A stretch of DNA of 64,000 nucleotides, taken from positions 62,001-126,000 of the forward strand of contig JADJTE010000009.1 in NCBI GenBank assembly GCA_016711295.1, written 5' to 3'. Below the pieces are notes generated by a model, which was given only the letters and a program-made list of their open reading frames with translations, did no database searches and was not told the origin of the DNA. Position numbers and translations under genes: made by a program. The DNA is from Sphingobacteriales bacterium (GTDB taxonomy: Bacteria; Bacteroidota; Bacteroidia; Chitinophagales; UBA2359). This document shows, piece after piece, positions 38,107 through 47,628 of the stretch (positions are counted from its first letter, which is position 1; each line of letters begins with the position of its first letter).

Positions 38107-38355
38107 TTATCGCCGCTCTTCGGAACGTACTTGGTTATAGTATTGGGTCGAAACCATACCCATTAGCCATAAGGCGTGGGTCTCAGCCAATTTTTGGCTC
38201 ATACCTTCTGCTTTGCCATCGGCTATGTGTTGGCGAATTCGGTTTTGGTCGGATTCGTTGAGGGCGTTGGTGGCATTGAGCAGGTACTTGCCAATTTCTC
38301 TGGCAGTAAAGAAGCGACCTACAAAGTCTATGGCAGTAATAAATGCGTTCAGCAT
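38107..38355 (-). CDS. Small hypothetical protein upstream of the DGR target
   Basis: 82 aa, mostly helical: an amphipathic/hydrophobic N-terminus (MLNAFITAIDFVGRFFTARE), a polar middle and a second hydrophobic patch (ETHALWLMGMVSTQYY). No family recognised. Same strand as the target gene, separated by 167 bp and a hairpin. A partner role in the DGR operon is only a guess from position. Confidence 0.5.
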   Translation of the reverse strand: MLNAFITAIDFVGRFFTAREIGKYLLNATNALNESDQNRIRQHIADGKAEGMSQKLAETHALWLMGMVSTQYYNQVRSEERR

Positions 38356-38520
38356 GATAAAATAGATATTTGGGAGTGAAAAAATAAGATTAATGTTTGG
38401 TGGTGTGTTTTGTCCCTATTAACACAATGGGGCTTGCTTAAGTTCGCCGTTTGAGCAAAATGTGAAGCAGTTATCCGCTTGGCTGGTTGAAAAATTGAGC
38501 TAAATCATCAATTGTGTGGC

Positions 38521-39290
38521 GAACCATTTTGATGCTGCAAAGGTAAATCGGAGCTACAACACTAAGGGACTTAATCCGAAAAGGATTATATTTTTTTTCG
38601 GACCCGTCAAGGTCATGAATGACTGCTTGAAACAATGCCCTATTTGTCTATATACCGAGAGGCGAACCGTTTTGATGCTGCAAAGATAAATCGGAGCTAC
38701 AACGCTAAGGGACTTAATCCGAAAAGGATTAGAATTTTCTCTTCGGAAATGCCCTATTTGTCTATATACCGAGAGGCGAACCGTTTTGATGCTGCAAAGA
38801 TAAATCGGAGCTACAACGCTAAGGGACTTAATCCGAAAAGGATTAGAATTTTCTCTTCGGAAATGCCCTATTTGTCTATATACCGAGAGGCGAACCGTTT
38901 TGATGCTGCAAAGGTAAATCGGAGTTACAACGCTAAGGGACTTAATCCGAAAAGGATTATATTTTTTTTCTGACTCGTCAAGGTCATGAATGACTGCTTG
39001 AAACAATGCCCTATTTGTCTATATACCGAGAGGCGAACCGTTTTGATGTTGCAAAGGTAAATCGGAGCTACAACGCTAAGGGACTTAATCCGAAAAGGAT
39101 TAGAATTTTCTCTTCGGAAATGCCCTATTTGTCTATACACCGAGAGGCGAACCGTTTTGATGCTGCAAAGGGAAATCAGAGCTACAACGCTAAGGGACTT
39201 AATCCGAAAAGGATTAGAATTTTCTCTTCGGAAATGCCCTATTTGTCTATATACCGAGTGGCGAACTGTTTTGATGCTGCAAAGGGAAAT
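38521..39290 (-). repeat. Higher-order tandem repeat array, five units with minus-strand promoter boxes
   Basis: Units start at 38521, 38664, 38778, 38892, 39035, 39149 and 39263, giving spacings 143-114-114-143-114-114, that is two copies of a 371-bp super-repeat. Each unit has a TAATCC-GAAAA-GGATTA hairpin. Five (38538, 38681, 38795, 38909, 39052) carry CAAAGnTA, which is TAnnTTTG on the minus strand, pointing at the 82-aa ORF and DGR target. No unique spacers, so not CRISPR. Confidence 0.8.
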
Positions 39291-39584
39291 CGGACACGAG
39301 CATCGGAAATCCTTTTTGGATTAAGCTATGCAGGGTCATGGCATTTTGTTGGCTTGATGCTTAGAGCCATACCTCGCCGTCCTGCAACTATTTTTTTGAG
39401 CTGATGGCAAGCGGAGGCAGCCTAAAAGTTTTTGGGAGTCAATAGTATTACCTTGTTCGTTAAGTCTAAATAGTTTCTGTTAAGCCAAAAATGATAAATC
39501 CTTGATTTACAGACATTTGCGATTTTTAAAAAAAATGCCGATATCTATTTACAAGGTATTATAGGGGTGTTCGCAATAAATCGG

Positions 39585-39592
39585 TATCTTTG
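39585..39592 (+). promoter_or_regulatory. Putative -7 promoter box of the hybrid histidine kinase
   Basis: TATCTTTG followed by CGGC, 24 nt before the ATG at 39616. Confidence 0.5.
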
Positions 39593-39615
39593 CGGCAAGC
39601 TATCCCATTTTTATT

Positions 39616-41197
39616 ATGTCAAACGAGCATACTTTCCCCACTGGCGACCAAGCCATTGTTGCCCATAATATGGTCAAAGCGTTGGAAAACGAAAGAAAGC
39701 GCATTTCTTTCATTTTGCACGATACTATCCAGCACCAGCTTCGGCTCATCAGAGACGAAGCCCCGCACAACATAAAGCCCCAAATCGACAGCGTGATTCA
39801 AGAATTGAGTGGCATCTGCCAGAGTTTGGTGCCCAGATCGCTTGAAGATTTTGATTTGGTGGATTACTTGCCGGTCTATATCGTCACCTTAATGCAAAAA
39901 AATTATTTTTTTATTAATTATAAAAGTAACGTAAAACGCGCTTTTCCAAAAGAAATCGAAAGTCAGCTATATCACATACTGCAAGAGGCTATCACCAACA
40001 TCATCAAGTACGCCGAATCCCCCGCCGTACTCATCCGTTTTTGGGAATACGACGATAAACTGACCCTGTCCATACAAGATGTGGGCAAAGGGTTTGACAT
40101 AAAACACGCAAGTGCCACCTCAAACGGATTGTCATCTATGCACTTTCGGGCAGAAGCAATAGGGGGCATCTACGAAATTACGAGCGAGCCGGGCGACGGT
40201 ACAAAAGTAAAAGTGACGATTCCGAAAGATAAAATACCGCTCACCGAGCCGGTATCCGTCGCCGATATACCGCCAACGCTCTCGACAATGCCAATGGTGG
40301 CAGAGGTAAGCCCCAAAATGAGTACTACCTCCCAATGCTTCTTGCTGCTCGACAATCAAAAAGAAGTATTGATAGGTTTGGAACAGATAATCAAAATGCA
40401 CTATCCAGAGGCAAACATTTTGACCGCCACCAATGTCGGCGATGCCTTAGCCCTACTGAGAGAGCATAGTGTCGATATAGCTATCTCGGACCTAACCCTG
40501 TTCGGCCAAACCCGGCTTTCTATTTATCCAAGAAGGAAAACAGCAAACCCCCGACACCAAATTTATCGTTTACTCCATCAACAACATACCCATATATATC
40601 GCAAGAGCGGTCAAACTAAAAGCGGACGGCTTTGTATATAAAGAAGATGAATGGGAATACGACGTACATCCACTCATAAAAGTTATGCAAGAAATAGTAG
40701 AAAGCAGTAAGCGCAGAACGGGACCACAAACTTATTTTAGTAAAAAAATGAATGAAATTTACGAAACAATTAAAGAAAAAGCCAAGTCATCTAATATCGA
40801 TAAAGACAGTATTAATAAAAATGTTTTTCTTATTTACGTAAAAATATTAAAAGATAAAAATTTTAAACCAAAAGAACATAAAACATTACACAAGGAGATT
40901 TACGATGCATTCAAAGAAATTTATGAGCTTTATTATGAGAACAAACACAGAGGATTAAAAAAACATATAACAGAAAAAGGATATGATATAAAAAAATACG
41001 AAAAATTATTAAACAAAATGGGTAGATCAAAAGAAAGAAAAGATTTCTCAGAAAAACAGATCGAAACTTTCGGAAAATATTTTAGGAATTTCAAACTCAT
41101 ATTGGAGGAACTAGATGACAACGACAGATTCGGGCATCATTCTTTGCGTGAGCTATGTGAGGTATTTTGGGCAGAACTGGGAGATGACCCAGAGTAA
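39616..41197 (+). CDS. Cytoplasmic histidine kinase with receiver-like domain (frameshifted)
   Basis: No membrane segment. HisKA_3 dimerisation domain with the phospho-His in ERKRISFILHDTIQHQL (about residues 30-46), HATPase domain (ILQEAITNIIKYAE, IQDVGKGFD, NGLSSMHFRAEAIGG), then a receiver-like domain (CFLLLDNQKEVLIGLEQ ... AISDLTLFG). The frame is lost near 40515, within the receiver; the next frame supplies PGFLFIQEGKQQ, KFIVYSINNIP and ADGFVYKEDEWE. The C-terminal 170 residues (from about 40685) are Lys/Glu-rich, helical and clearly more AT-rich than the rest, with no known output domain. Confidence 0.8.
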
Positions 41198-41276
41198 TAC
41201 GGCATGTATTTCGGGGAATTGCCTCATGAGTCCATCAAACCGCCCTACAAACAGGATTAAAACAAAAGGCGCAGAG

Positions 41277-41289
41277 CCTAAATAGTTAC
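41277..41289 (+). repeat. Single CCTAAATAGTTAC end motif
   Basis: Same 13-mer as the ends of the elements at 23882-24148 and 48664-48795, here without a partner within 1 kb. It lies 11 bp before the pectate lyase start. Confidence 0.5.
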
Positions 41290-41299
41290 AAATATAGGT

Positions 41300-42967
41300 A
41301 TGAGACCATTTATTATACTGCTTGGCATCGTTTGTTTTGTCAATACCACTTACATAGCAGGGCAAACTCCTGCGTTCCCGGGTGCCGAGGGCTTTGGAGC
41401 CAATGCCACAGGAGGGCGCGGCGGGCAAGTTATCTATGTAACCAACCTCAATTGCAATGGGCCAGGCTCGCTAAACGAAGCCTTAGCCGTACCCGGTGCT
41501 AAATATATTTTGTTTAAAGTAAGCGGCGTTATACAATGTGCCGCCCAAGTACTATATGGCGATGTCACCTTAGCAGGGCAAACCTCGCCCGGAGGCATTA
41601 TTGTTCGCGGGCTGGTGGTCGATGAAATATACGAACCCGAAGGCACAGGCAACAATATAATTGTAAGGCATTTGCGCTCGCGCCCACAAAACCCCGATAC
41701 CTACCCCGGAACAGGATGGATATTAGACGATGGGCTTAGGTTAGATGGTGCCCAAGATATTATAGTTGACCACTGCTCCTTTGCTAATGCCCTTGACGAA
41801 GCCACCCAAATATCGAACAGCCAAAATATAAGCATTCAATATTGCCAATTAGCCGAAACCATTGGCTATCATTATATTTATGGCGGCATGTTGATTAACT
41901 ATTCCGAACCCGACCACCCACAACAAAACATCAGCATACACCATAACGTATGGAACAGAATTGGCGGGCGTTTCCCCGAAATCTCTTGCGAATCGCCGTA
42001 CTGCAATGCTTATCCATTAAATATCGAACTATCCAATAATCTGTTGTGGGATATTAATACAACCCTATGGTACGGCGCCAATATTGACCCATCGGGCGAG
42101 GATTATAGCTTTTTTGTGCATCTCAACTTTATAAATAATTATGCCGTTGGACGAGCCACCTATACCGAGGCAATGGCTGCTTCGAGCCTACTGAACTACC
42201 CACAAAACCAGCTATTTTCTTCTGACAATAGATTGAACCTCTACCCATCTTATGCCGATTACGATTTGTTCTATTGCTGTAACGATTTTAATTTGTATAA
42301 CCCTAATACCGACTTGGGCATTGCTACCATATTAAGCACACCGCACAGTTTTCCCGCCATAACTTACCAAGCAACCAATAACCTACAAGCTCATTTGTCT
42401 CAACGAGTAGGTGCTTTTCCGCGCGATTCGATGGATAGGCGTTTGTTAGCCTCTGTTCAGAACAATACCATCAACCCATCGCCATTAAGCGACTTGGAGT
42501 TTGTTACTACCAGCGATGCTTTTTTGTTAGATGCCGATACCCCGCAAGCCCCCCAAGATACGGATAATGACGGTATGCCTAATTATTGGGAAACAGCCCA
42601 CAGCTTAAATAATAGCCTGCAAGACCACAACAATACCAATTTATCGGTTTCTATAACGGGCATACCGGGCTACACAAACCTCGAATGTTACCTAAACTGC
42701 CTTGCAGATGCCTTGGTAAATGGCGGTTCAAGCCCCGAATGTGGCATACAATTAGCCAATTGCACTTTTGCCCCAAACATAACAGGCACCGCCCTTGCTT
42801 GCAATAACCAATTACAAACATATTCGGTCGAGGCTATTGCAGGCAGTACCTATGTGTGGACGGTGACAGGCGGAACTATTCTAAACGGACAAGGCACCCA
42901 CCAAATCGTAGTGCAATGGAGCAATGAAACATTAGGAACGGTAAATATTTTGCAAACTACCCCGTAA
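41300..42967 (+). CDS. Secreted pectate lyase-like parallel beta-helix protein
   Basis: Signal peptide (RPFIILLGIVCFVNTTYIAG), then a PL1-like beta-helix starting FPGAEGFGANATGGRGG, with VTNLNCNGPGSLNEAL, VTLAGQTSPGGIIVRG, DGLRLDGAQDIIVDHCSF and NVWNRIGGRFPE typical of Bacteroidota pectate lyase family proteins. Around residue 425 there is a Ca-binding-like loop (DTDNDGMPNYWE). The C-terminus is a PKD-like domain (STYVWTVTGGTILNGQG) at which the protein stops. Substrate inferred: polygalacturonate or a related uronate. Confidence 0.85.
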   Translation: MRPFIILLGIVCFVNTTYIAGQTPAFPGAEGFGANATGGRGGQVIYVTNLNCNGPGSLNEALAVPGAKYILFKVSGVIQCAAQVLYGDVTLAGQTSPGGIIVRGLVVDEIYEPEGTGNNIIVRHLRSRPQNPDTYPGTGWILDDGLRLDGAQDIIVDHCSFANALDEATQISNSQNISIQYCQLAETIGYHYIYGGMLINYSEPDHPQQNISIHHNVWNRIGGRFPEISCESPYCNAYPLNIELSNNLLWDINTTLWYGANIDPSGEDYSFFVHLNFINNYAVGRATYTEAMAASSLLNYPQNQLFSSDNRLNLYPSYADYDLFYCCNDFNLYNPNTDLGIATILSTPHSFPAITYQATNNLQAHLSQRVGAFPRDSMDRRLLASVQNNTINPSPLSDLEFVTTSDAFLLDADTPQAPQDTDNDGMPNYWETAHSLNNSLQDHNNTNLSVSITGIPGYTNLECYLNCLADALVNGGSSPECGIQLANCTFAPNITGTALACNNQLQTYSVEAIAGSTYVWTVTGGTILNGQGTHQIVVQWSNETLGTVNILQTTP

Positions 42968-43109
42968 GCCCGCTAACAACACAGCCGCTGAACAATGTGC
43001 TGCCGAAAAGCCACCAAATGCCTAATAGAACGCCCCAAAAAAGACCAAACAGCTTATTACAGCGGTAAAAATGGCAAAAATTTGACCCAAAAAGCAGCAG
43101 CGCAAGCAC

Positions 43110-43325
43110 ATAGAACGATTGGCGTTTCAAGTTCAAACTCGTGGGATTTCGCCCCTATGGGGCTTTGACTTTGATGTTGTTTGGGTTTTCTATTAGCATG
43201 TCGCTCCTACGGAGCTATTAGGATGCCGCCCTTAAATGGGGCTATCGCTACGGTGGCTATCTCTTCGGCGGTTAAGCCGTAAAGTTGGCAAACCATGCAG
43301 TCTATTTGCCGCTCTAATGCCTTGG
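43110..43325 (+). repeat. Dispersed repeat with palindromic units, copy 2 (partner 32985-33190)
   Basis: See copy 1. This copy retains GCCCCTATGGGGC and GCTCCTACGGAGC palindromes and the GCAAACCATGCAGTCTATTTG 3' block. The space 42968-43466 holds this repeat and no gene I can support. Confidence 0.8.
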
Positions 43326-43466
43326 CATAGCATTCATTGCGCAAATATGCCGATTTTTTAGAAACTGTAAAAACCTATACGTTAGGTCTCCTACAAGGAA
43401 AAAGCTACCTAATAGAGACAATCACTATTAGGTAGCACTAACCCACAAAAATAGGGGCAAAATATG

Positions 43467-43555
43467 CGGAAAAGGAGGGATTCGAACCCCCGGTGCCTAT
43501 TACTAAGCACACCTGATTTCGAGTCAGGCCCATTCAACCGCTCTGGCACTTTTCC
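43467..43555 (-). tRNA. tRNA-Ser (CGA)
   Basis: 89-nt class II tRNA. Acceptor GGAAAAG / CTTTTCC, anticodon stem CCTGA / TCAGG with loop CTCGAAA (anticodon CGA, codon UCG), a long variable arm, and the T loop GTTCGAATC. The discriminator is G as for serine; CCA is not encoded. Confidence 0.97.
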
Positions 43556-43593
43556 GAATTTGTGTTAGGATATTTCCGACACACATTAGGTTG

Positions 43594-43601
43594 CAAATGT
43601 A
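43594..43601 (-). promoter_or_regulatory. Putative -7 promoter box of tRNA-Ser
   Basis: TACATTTG on the minus strand, 38 bp before the tRNA 5' end. Confidence 0.4.
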
Positions 43602-43667
43602 CGGCGTTTCTGAATAATTGCCAAGCCATCGAACAAATTAATTTTGTTCTTCTTTCTTGTGTGTGCG

Positions 43668-46086
43668 TCAATAGCCTGTTTTTATCAATTTTAGCTGCTG
43701 ATTGCCGCAGCGCACCCAGTAGCTACCTGCGGGTACTTGCGCCCCCCATTGCCAAGAGCTATTGGGCAATAGGGTTTGTTGCGCTACCAATCTGCCGTAT
43801 AGGTCAAATATTTGTAGGGTAGCCGCGCCGTCGAGGTTGTTATTATTGGCTGTGGCGGCGGGGCGCATGATTATGTTGGTCTGTTGTTCAAAGATAGAAG
43901 GTGCGGCACTCAATTGCGGTATATTGGCAGTGGGTATATCGGCAATATCCGCGCTATTATTCGTTCCGACGATAGCAAATTTATCAAAAGCCACTTCTAC
44001 TATACCCGCGCTACCGTTGTTGCGGGCTTCTATCACAAAATACGTATTAGGTGTTTCAGCAATGAGCGCGTCGAGTGGCAATACAAACGACCGCCACGCA
44101 TTACTGCCATTTTGTAGCGTATCGACCAGCAAGGTCGAAAACAACAAATCGCCATTACTGCCGTTATATATATTGCAAGTAGCATCGGTGGCGTTTGCCT
44201 CGTTTGCCAAACAATAATATAAATCGAAATGGAGCGCAGCCGTAGCATAGCCCGATAAATCTACGGCAGGCGATAGCAGCCGTGTACTGCCATTGTCCAA
44301 ATCTACGTCTTCGGGAGGGGCATATCCGTCGGCGGTCGTATAGCAATAGCCGCCCCAGTCGTCGGGCGCATCGCTATAAAACGTACAACTCGACGCGCCT
44401 TGCGTGCCCGTAGGCACAACGCGCAACCATTGCCCCGTCATGGTGTCTGTACTCTCGACCGTCCAGCCCAAATCGGTGGCAAAATCGTCGTAATAACCAT
44501 AAGGCATAACAATAGTGATAGTAGCGTTGGCATTATTGGCAGTATCGGCAAAAGGCAAGGTAGGCAATAGCCCCCAACGCGAAGCAGATATAATATAGGT
44601 ATCGTCATAAAGCCCCTCGATAGAAGCAAGCCCCGCGCTATTGGTGGTCAGCGCATAAATGCCCTCGCTACTGCTGCTCGCCCAAGAGTTGCGCACTTCA
44701 AGTACGACGTTGGGCAGACCATTACCATAGCTGTCATTGACCTGTACTTGCAAGGCAAAGGGTGATAAGGGCTGCATCTGCACATCGAGGTCGGTAAATT
44801 GAGCTTCGTTGAGTGTAATGCTCGATATAGTAGGGGTTGGTAGCCATATTTTTCAAACATAATATCATAAGTACCGCTATTAGCAGTACCCATTCTGTAC
44901 GTACCGCCAAAACGACTTTGGTCAAATGAACTCGTACCTACGATGGAAATGCGCACACCCGCCACACCCGCACCGCTAAGGGCATCGGTAATATTGCCTT
45001 GTAGGTAAGAAGCGCGTTGGTACTGCGGTCGGGTAATGAACAAGCCCTGTTGTCGGTCGCTGGCAATTAGGTTGCCCGAAGGTAAATATTGGTATACTCC
45101 CCAACAGCCCGCCGAACCACCACCTGTATTAGGCGAAGTGTCGTAATATTCGGTTTCGACTAAGGCATCGGGCACATGCGCATCTATCACCCTAAAACCC
45201 GCCGTATAGTACGACAGAATGATAAAATCGTTCAAGACATGCGCATTATGAGGCATAGTATTAGTGCCTGGATAGGCTTGGTAGCGGTCTAACTCGCGAA
45301 TATCGTTTAGGTCGCTAATGTCGTATGCTGCCATCGTAGCTCCGTCTCGTTCATCGGTCGTAAATATAGTGTGGCTATCATCTGACAACCAAGCATTATG
45401 CGTAAATGCATTAGGCGTGGTTTGGGTTGCCAACAAAACGGGGTTCAATTTGTCGCTGATATCGACAATGCTCAACTGCCCTGCATAAATTTCGGATACA
45501 TACATCATATCATCGCGCACAAAACAATCGTGGGCATAGTTTCCTTTATACGTATTGATATAGGTTGGCTGCGTAGGGTCGGGGTTAAGGTCAAACATCA
45601 TCACCCTCGCTCGGCAACGGGTATATCCAATGCCATATTGTTAAAACCATTGAGGTACAAAAAGCCATTTTCGTCAATCCAAAGGCTATGCACTCGCTTC
45701 ACACGCCCTTGGGCAGTAAACTGAAAAGTATCGATAGCCGTAGGCAACTGGCTTAGGTCGATAATCGTTACGCCACCGTCGACCTCGTCTACTACGTATG
45801 CATAGCTCTGCCACGTCTTTATCTCGCGCCATATATTAAAGTCGTCGGGCACAAAAAAGAGTTCGTTGGGATTGGCAGGGTCGCTAATATCGACAATGCT
45901 CGTACCACTTTTTACACCTACCAGGGCATATTCTCTGCCTTCGGAGTCGGTATAGCCCCACAAACTACTCAGTCCATCGGGATAAAATTTACTGCCCAAC
46001 AAAGGCATTTCGTTTTGCGCCTGCAAAGTAATAGACGCAAAACAAGCAAATAAAAAAGGCGATAAAGCCCAAAATAAGGTTTTCAT
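43668..46086 (-). CDS. Choice-of-anchor B / LVIVD-repeat secreted protein with sorting tail (two frameshifts)
   Basis: Signal peptide (KTLFWALSPFLFACFASITLQ), then LVIVD-type beta-propeller repeats (GTSIVDISDPANPNELFF, GGVTIIDLSQLP, GQLSIVDISDKLNPVLL, HNAHVLNDFIILSYYTAG), a carboxypeptidase-regulatory-like domain (LQGNITDALSGAGVAGVRI), a jelly-roll-like domain (SPAVDLSGYATAALHFDLYY) and a type A sorting tail (LQIFDLYGRLVAQQ ... GSYWVRCGNQQLKLIK). Frame breaks at the G run near 45608 (AERGVMMFDL when joined) and the C run near 44832 (YQPPTISSITLNEAQFTDLD when joined); each fits one lost base. Start ATG 46086. Joined about 806 aa. Confidence 0.87.
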
Positions 46087-46158
46087 GGTAGCGTACAATA
46101 AAGAGGTGGCAAATGGCGATGAGAAGGGCACGATTCATCACGCTGGCGCCATAAACAC

Positions 46159-46791
46159 CTAAAATTCGAGGTCAGTAATATTGGGGTCTAACAACAAATC
46201 ATTGGCTAATAGCTCGTGGCTGGCATGTTTGCCTACCAGCGTCCATGTACCGACTAAGGCATCGCCGCGGCGCAAAAATTTACCTTTTTCGGCGCGTAGT
46301 TTATGTTTAGCAAACAAATCATTGTATTGGTTGATCGATGTATTATGATAGCGATAGGTGATGCGATAATTGCGCACTTCATTAGCAGCATCGATAAAAC
46401 CCTCCAAGCGCGATAACAACAACAAAATAAGCAGAATAAATGCCAATGCCACCAAAGCCAAGCCAGCATAACCCGCTCCAATAGCCATACCCAAAGCCGC
46501 TGATACCCAAATAGTAGCGGCAGTAGTTAAGCCCGAAACGCGGTTCTCTTCTTTAAAAATAGAACCCGCTCCCAAAAAACCAATACCCGTGACGACGTTT
46601 GCCGCTATGCGGTCGGGCGAACTGTTCCCAATTTTGAGCGATAAAATCGTGAATAAAGCCGAAGCTACACAAATGAGCGTAATAGTACGGAAGCCCGCTG
46701 TCTTGTTGCGGTATTCGCGCTCCGAACCAATAGCCGCCCCTACAGCCAAAGCCAATAATAATTTGACAACATCTTGCCAGATAAGTTCCAT
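46159..46791 (-). CDS. MgtC/SapB family membrane protein
   Basis: 210 aa. Four to five TM segments at the N-terminus (GAAIGSEREYRNKTAGFRT, VTGIGFLGAGSI and LTTAATIWVSAALGMAIG are family signatures), then a soluble C-terminal domain (about 130-210). MgtC-type proteins affect Mg homeostasis and F-ATPase activity in pathogens; in free-living bacteria the role is unclear. Confidence 0.92.
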   Translation of the reverse strand: MELIWQDVVKLLLALAVGAAIGSEREYRNKTAGFRTITLICVASALFTILSLKIGNSSPDRIAANVVTGIGFLGAGSIFKEENRVSGLTTAATIWVSAALGMAIGAGYAGLALVALAFILLILLLLSRLEGFIDAANEVRNYRITYRYHNTSINQYNDLFAKHKLRAEKGKFLRRGDALVGTWTLVGKHASHELLANDLLLDPNITDLEF

Positions 46792-46826
46792 GAAGTAATA
46801 AATAGCTATAAAGTGTGATAGAAGCG

Positions 46827-46834
46827 CAAAGGTA
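46827..46834 (-). promoter_or_regulatory. Putative -7 promoter box of the MgtC gene
   Basis: TACCTTTG followed by CGC on the minus strand, about 36 nt before ATG 46791. Confidence 0.5.
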
Positions 46835-46885
46835 ATTTTTACGCTCGATTAATCCAATAAAACACCAAAATTTGCCACCTATTAG

Positions 46886-46893
46886 TAACTTTG
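46886..46893 (+). promoter_or_regulatory. Putative -7 promoter box of the 35-aa-repeat gene
   Basis: TAACTTTG followed by CGCC, 63 nt before ATG 46956. Confidence 0.5.
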
Positions 46894-46955
46894 CGCCGTG
46901 CCTTGCGTCCATAAGGCAATCCATCTAATACTAACCTTTAATCTTTTTCAGCAAC

Positions 46956-47614
46956 ATGCCCAAAAAAAACATTTTTGACATCTTATCCGATGCCGTAGAC
47001 AATATCAATGGCAAACAGGACGATTCCGCACAGTCAGACAACAGCAACGACAAAGGCGGTATCGGCGGCATTATCGAAGACGTTATCGATGCCGTAAAAG
47101 GAAACAAAAACAAAACGAACGCCCCCAGCAACGACAGCAATAACGACAGCAACGACAAAGGCGGTATCGGCGGCATTATCGAAGACGTTATCGATGCCGT
47201 AAAAGGAAACAAAAACAAAACGAACGCCCCCAGCAACGACAGCAATAACGACAGCAACGACAAAGGCGGTATCGGCGGCATTATCGAAGACGTTATCGAT
47301 GCCGTAAAAGGAAACAAAAACAAAACGAACGCCCCCAGCAACGACAGCAATAACGACAGCAACGACAAAGGCGGTATCGGCGGCATTATCGAAGACGTTA
47401 TCGATGCCGTAAAAGGAAACAAAAACAAAACGAACGCCCCAGCAACGACAGCAATAACGACAGCAACGACAAAGGCGGTATCGGCGGCATTATCGAAGAT
47501 GTTATCGATGCCGTGAAAGGAAACAAGCGCAGTACCCCTACCCCACCCGCCGACTCCAAGCCCCCCGTAGCCGACAGCAGCGGGCGCGTCCGCGTTACGC
47601 CTAAGAAAAAATAA
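46956..47614 (+). CDS. Five-repeat Gly/Asp/Asn-rich protein, unknown function (frameshifted)
   Basis: Short lead (MPKKNIFDILSDAVDNING), then five copies of a 35-aa unit: DKGGIGGIIEDVIDAVKGNK followed by a Asn/Ser/Asp-rich linker NKTNAPSNDSNNDSN. The first part could be an amphipathic helix; no signal peptide, no family recognised. DNA units are 105 bp and almost identical, so expansion is recent. The fourth linker has GCCCCAGC where the others have GCCCCCAGC (near 47437), a one-C loss that shifts the frame; restoring it gives the fifth unit and a basic tail (VRVTPKKK) with TAA at 47614. Confidence 0.8.
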
Positions 47615-47628
47615 GCCGCTTATTCATA

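Noticed and set aside
38521..39290. CRISPR array
   Set aside because: Units are 114-143 bp and repeat in full. There are no short repeats separated by unique spacers, and no cas gene in the window.
38554..39404. Several repeat-derived open frames on both strands
   Set aside because: The 114-bp unit is a multiple of 3, but the 143-bp units shift the frame, so no protein spans the array consistently.
42993..43160. Possible 56-codon open frame after the pectate lyase-like gene
   Set aside because: It runs into the dispersed palindromic repeat and has no recognisable family or promoter. Its NGKNLT resemblance to Era is too short to mean anything.
46931..47428. Hydrophobic open frame antisense to the 35-aa-repeat gene
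   Set aside because: It is the mirror of a repeated coding sequence. The plus strand has the promoter box, start and a coherent joined product.
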